Shown here: one piece after another, positions 61,896-64,000 of the stretch | Numbering within the stretch: the first letter of the stretch is position 1 | How the letters are laid out: each line of letters starts with the position of its first letter | Assembly: GCF_003605735.1 (NCBI RefSeq) | Contig: NZ_QXTJ01000026.1 | Coordinates: 327,512-391,511 of the forward strand | Direction of reading: 5' to 3' | Source of the DNA: Pseudomonas sp. LS-2 | Lineage (GTDB): Bacteria; Pseudomonadota; Gammaproteobacteria; Pseudomonadales; Pseudomonadaceae | DNA length: 64,000 bases | Translations under genes and position numbers: made by a program | The notes under the pieces: model-generated | What the model was told of the DNA's origin: nothing | Databases searched by the model: none | The model's input: only the letters and a program-made list of their open reading frames with translations

Positions 61896-62138
61896 ATGAG
61901 CACCGATACACAGCTCCGAGGTGGCACAGGTACAGACGATCCGGTTCCAGCATCCCCAGACCCGCTTTCCCCGGGCCGTACTGATCTGAACCCGAGTGAT
62001 CGTCCTGGAGTCGACGAACTTCCCGACAACGAAGGGCAAATTCCACTTGAGCAAGATGACGATGCACCGTTGCAAGAGGAGATGACGGATGTGGACGTCG
62101 ACAACGCAGAGTTCGACGATAGCCCGAATCCACGCTAA
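61896..62138 (+). CDS. Disordered acidic proline-rich protein (80 aa)
   Basis: Asp/Pro/Gly/Thr-rich throughout (DDPVPASPDPLSPGRTDLNP; EEMTDVDVDNAEFDDSPNP), no hydrophobic core. AAGGAGGA 6 nt before ATG shows it is translated well. Similar in character to 16384-16593. Such proteins resemble desiccation or stress hydrophilins; inference only. Confidence 0.62.
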   Translation: MSTDTQLRGGTGTDDPVPASPDPLSPGRTDLNPSDRPGVDELPDNEGQIPLEQDDDAPLQEEMTDVDVDNAEFDDSPNPR

Positions 62139-62234
62139 CTCGGGCTCGCGGTGGCGCCCTTTCGGGGACGCCACTCTCCGCCGATCAATGCGGTGCTGCT
62201 CCGTCAGTCTACTCACAGCAAAGGAACCGCTGTC

Positions 62235-63032
62235 ATGCCCAACTTCTTTCTTCCCCGGTTAACGGTTTCCGCCGCGTGCGGGTTGCTATGTGCCTGCGTA
62301 GCCAATACCAAATCGCCTGTAGACGCCCCGGGTAGTCCGGAATCGACACAAACCAACGTTCTTGAGGCGGGTGCAGCCATGCTTCAGGCCAAACCGCCGA
62401 TAGACGCCCTCAACGCTTATCTAGATGGCTTCCATTTCTATAACGGTCACCCTCAAGCCCAAATGGAAGCGCATCACTACTGCTCAGTCCTCAACGAGGA
62501 TGTCATCCAGTGCGTGATCTTTGACGGCAATACCAAGACGGCGAAAATCATGGGCGTCGAATACATCATCGACGAGAAATTATTCGCTTCACTTCCGGAT
62601 ACAGAAAAAGCGATGTGGCACAGCCATGGCTATGAGGTCTCGTCTGGACAACTGGTAGCGCCGGGAATACCTGGGCCTGCTGAACACGCACTGATGGAAC
62701 GGTTGGCACACACCTACGGAAAGACTTGGCACACTTGGCATACGGATCAAGATAAGCGCTTGCCGCTTGGGATGCCCCAACTGATGATGGGGTTCACGTC
62801 AGAGGGCCAGGCGGATCCGGCAATGGTTAAACAACGCAACGACCGGTTAGGCATTGATACCACGGCAATCAAAGCCCAACGTTCGGATATCCACATTCCA
62901 ACCACAGATCCGAAGGCCAACGGCTGGCAATATGGGAAGGTCATGCAGATCAGCGATCCTACCGGGCAAACTATCCACTCTCACCCTGACGCACCGACCG
63001 CTCCCAAGCAAAACAGCCGTTCTAGCCAATGA
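62235..63032 (+). CDS. OBAP/DUF1264 family lipoprotein
   Basis: 265 aa. Signal peptide ending GLLCAC, a probable lipobox. The mature domain holds the OBAP pattern: LNAYLDGFHFYNGHP, EAHHYCSVLNEDVIQCVIFDG, IMGVEYIID, MWHSHGYEVSSGQLVAPG, and GKTWHTWHTDQ, as in oil-body-associated proteins of plants and their bacterial relatives. Rich in conserved His, possibly a metal site. AAAGGA upstream sets ATG 62235. Function unknown. Confidence 0.85.
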   Translation: MPNFFLPRLTVSAACGLLCACVANTKSPVDAPGSPESTQTNVLEAGAAMLQAKPPIDALNAYLDGFHFYNGHPQAQMEAHHYCSVLNEDVIQCVIFDGNTKTAKIMGVEYIIDEKLFASLPDTEKAMWHSHGYEVSSGQLVAPGIPGPAEHALMERLAHTYGKTWHTWHTDQDKRLPLGMPQLMMGFTSEGQADPAMVKQRNDRLGIDTTAIKAQRSDIHIPTTDPKANGWQYGKVMQISDPTGQTIHSHPDAPTAPKQNSRSSQ

Positions 63033-63231
63033 CACCTAGCCGCCAGCCAGACGTCGCGCGAAGCACCGCTTGAGGTGACTCATCAACGCTGCGACAGATT
63101 GTGCTGCGTCAGCTATAAATCATGGCTCGGATTTTTTGCGCCCGCCGGCTTGAGTGTCCGGTGATGTCTAGCATCCGTTTCCCGGGGCCGATGTCCGAGA
63201 TGTGAATTCCACCCATTTGCAGGGATGAGCT

Positions 63232-63924
63232 ATGAAGAAAAGAGGAACGAAATTCTGGCTGTGGTCTGATTGCCAATTGCAGTCAACGCTGCGACGGGTA
63301 ACAGCCGATTGCGGTATCCAAATAGAGCTTCAGGCACGTTCCTCGCGCAAATCCATCATTCAGTTGTTCGTGGGGGTTTATGACGGGAGGGGTTTGCCGC
63401 TCGTGGAAGAATACTACGCCCACTGCCCAGAGGAATCGGTCACACAAGCCTTGGAATGGGGCCAGAAGCGAGCCCATTTCCTCACAGAATCTATAAGCAA
63501 CAAGCCGCGAAGCAGGATATGGCCCATCAGCTTGCGAGATGCCTCCAACGATGCGCTGGCCAGGTCACAGATTGAAACAACCTGGTCGAGAGCTGCTTTC
63601 ATGAACCAGGCACAGGCCGCCCAGGCTCGTTATCAAAAAGCCTGTCGGGCCATGGTAGACATCATGAAAAAAACGAAGGTCGCCAAACAGGATTGGGAAA
63701 AATGCCGCGTGGAGCTAAACGCGGCAATTGATCAGAGGGCTGCAGTGCTCAGGCTTAATGGACTTTCGATGTATCAAGGCTCTGTGGACGACCTAGGGTC
63801 TGAGCCGAGCAAGCCCGCTATCTGCTCGGGCGATTATTACCAGCCCCGGGTCTCAGAGGGCTGCGAACCGCAGTACCAAGTCGGAGAGCACCTCCCTGAA
63901 ATGTCCGCAATGTCGTCGAGCTAA
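63232..63924 (+). CDS. Hypothetical protein (230 aa)
   Basis: MKKRGTKFWLWSDCQLQSTL start, an alpha/beta first half (IIQLFVGVYDGRGLPLVEEYYA; ALEWGQKRAHFLTE) and a helical second half with coiled-coil potential (QAQAAQARYQKACRAMVDIM), ending in a Ser/Pro-rich tail. No signal peptide. The AGGGA before ATG is acceptable. Not recognised; last gene of the window. Confidence 0.6.
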   Translation: MKKRGTKFWLWSDCQLQSTLRRVTADCGIQIELQARSSRKSIIQLFVGVYDGRGLPLVEEYYAHCPEESVTQALEWGQKRAHFLTESISNKPRSRIWPISLRDASNDALARSQIETTWSRAAFMNQAQAAQARYQKACRAMVDIMKKTKVAKQDWEKCRVELNAAIDQRAAVLRLNGLSMYQGSVDDLGSEPSKPAICSGDYYQPRVSEGCEPQYQVGEHLPEMSAMSSS

Positions 63925-64000
63925 GCCTAAGCGGACTTAGCCCGGCAATAGCTCCGTGTAATCGGCTTCATTTCCTCCATTTAATTCGCAGAGACGTGTG

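Noticed and set aside
61662..62216. Minus-strand frame of 184 codons
   Set aside because: It covers the opposite strand of a well-supported small gene at 61896-62138 with a near-perfect ribosome site; the composition (Cys/Arg/Ser-rich) is typical of antisense frames.

Overview
The window looks like an accessory-rich chromosomal stretch of a fluorescent-type Pseudomonas. Reasons are an arginine-succinyltransferase (aru) cluster of Pseudomonas type, an MvaT-family nucleoid protein, a membrane PQQ glucose dehydrogenase, a Pseudomonas-style crcB/CLC fluoride cluster, and many small Pseudomonas-restricted families (DUF1652, DUF6555, DUF6632, DUF7661). I see no rRNA, tRNA, CRISPR array, replication origin or complete prophage. 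Genus and family assignments come from recognising sequences by eye; no search was run.

Layout. 1-4.2 kb (minus): a tight operon ctlX-aruC-aruF-aruG, apparently a citrulline-to-ornithine-to-succinylornithine route; aruG runs off the left edge. 4.5-6.1 kb: a GNAT acetyltransferase and a small membrane protein. 6.2-15.5 kb: an accessory block holding a polymorphic toxin with an immunity gene, a decayed second toxin tip with a second immunity paralog, a UvrD-type helicase with a nuclease-like insertion and zinc ribbon, small genes beside a strong LexA-box candidate, a histidine phosphatase, and three copies of a 55-62 bp structured repeat. 15.7-17.6 kb: an MvaT paralog and small proteins.

17.6-25.6 kb (mostly minus): a fluoride-resistance island. 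It holds crcB, a CLC-type channel, three DUF190-like proteins, an extra enolase and an extra family I pyrophosphatase (both enzymes are classic fluoride targets). Two fluoride riboswitches sit in front of crcB and the CLC gene. Arrays of IS21-like end repeats lie at both borders, and at the right border they enclose a roughly 550 bp non-autonomous element with a passenger ORF.

25.8-46.8 kb: mixed metabolic and envelope genes: a cyclodeaminase-like protein, a three-gene hydrolase operon, a PQQ dehydrogenase, a LysR/TDT-exporter divergent pair with a palindromic operator candidate, a uracil-DNA glycosylase-like protein, an internally deleted IS66 element, DUF4142, MscS, DUF2254, a CPA1 antiporter and a Cys-rich copper-binding protein. 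Broken genes include a truncated SDR fusion.

46.9-60.7 kb: a signalling block with a CHASE-GGDEF cyclase, an orphan CheB C-terminal domain, a single-domain response regulator, tandem DUF6555 proteins and a LigD fragment. It also holds an eight-gene stressosome locus: RsbR, RsbS, RsbT, an RsbW/RsbX-like kinase-phosphatase, a histidine kinase, a REC-PAS-HK-REC hybrid, then an RsbQ-like hydrolase and a PAS histidine kinase. There is no sigma-B gene, so output probably goes through phosphorelay. A CheB catalytic domain without receiver follows. 60.8-64 kb: a lipoprotein, small acidic proteins, an OBAP-family lipoprotein and an unknown protein.
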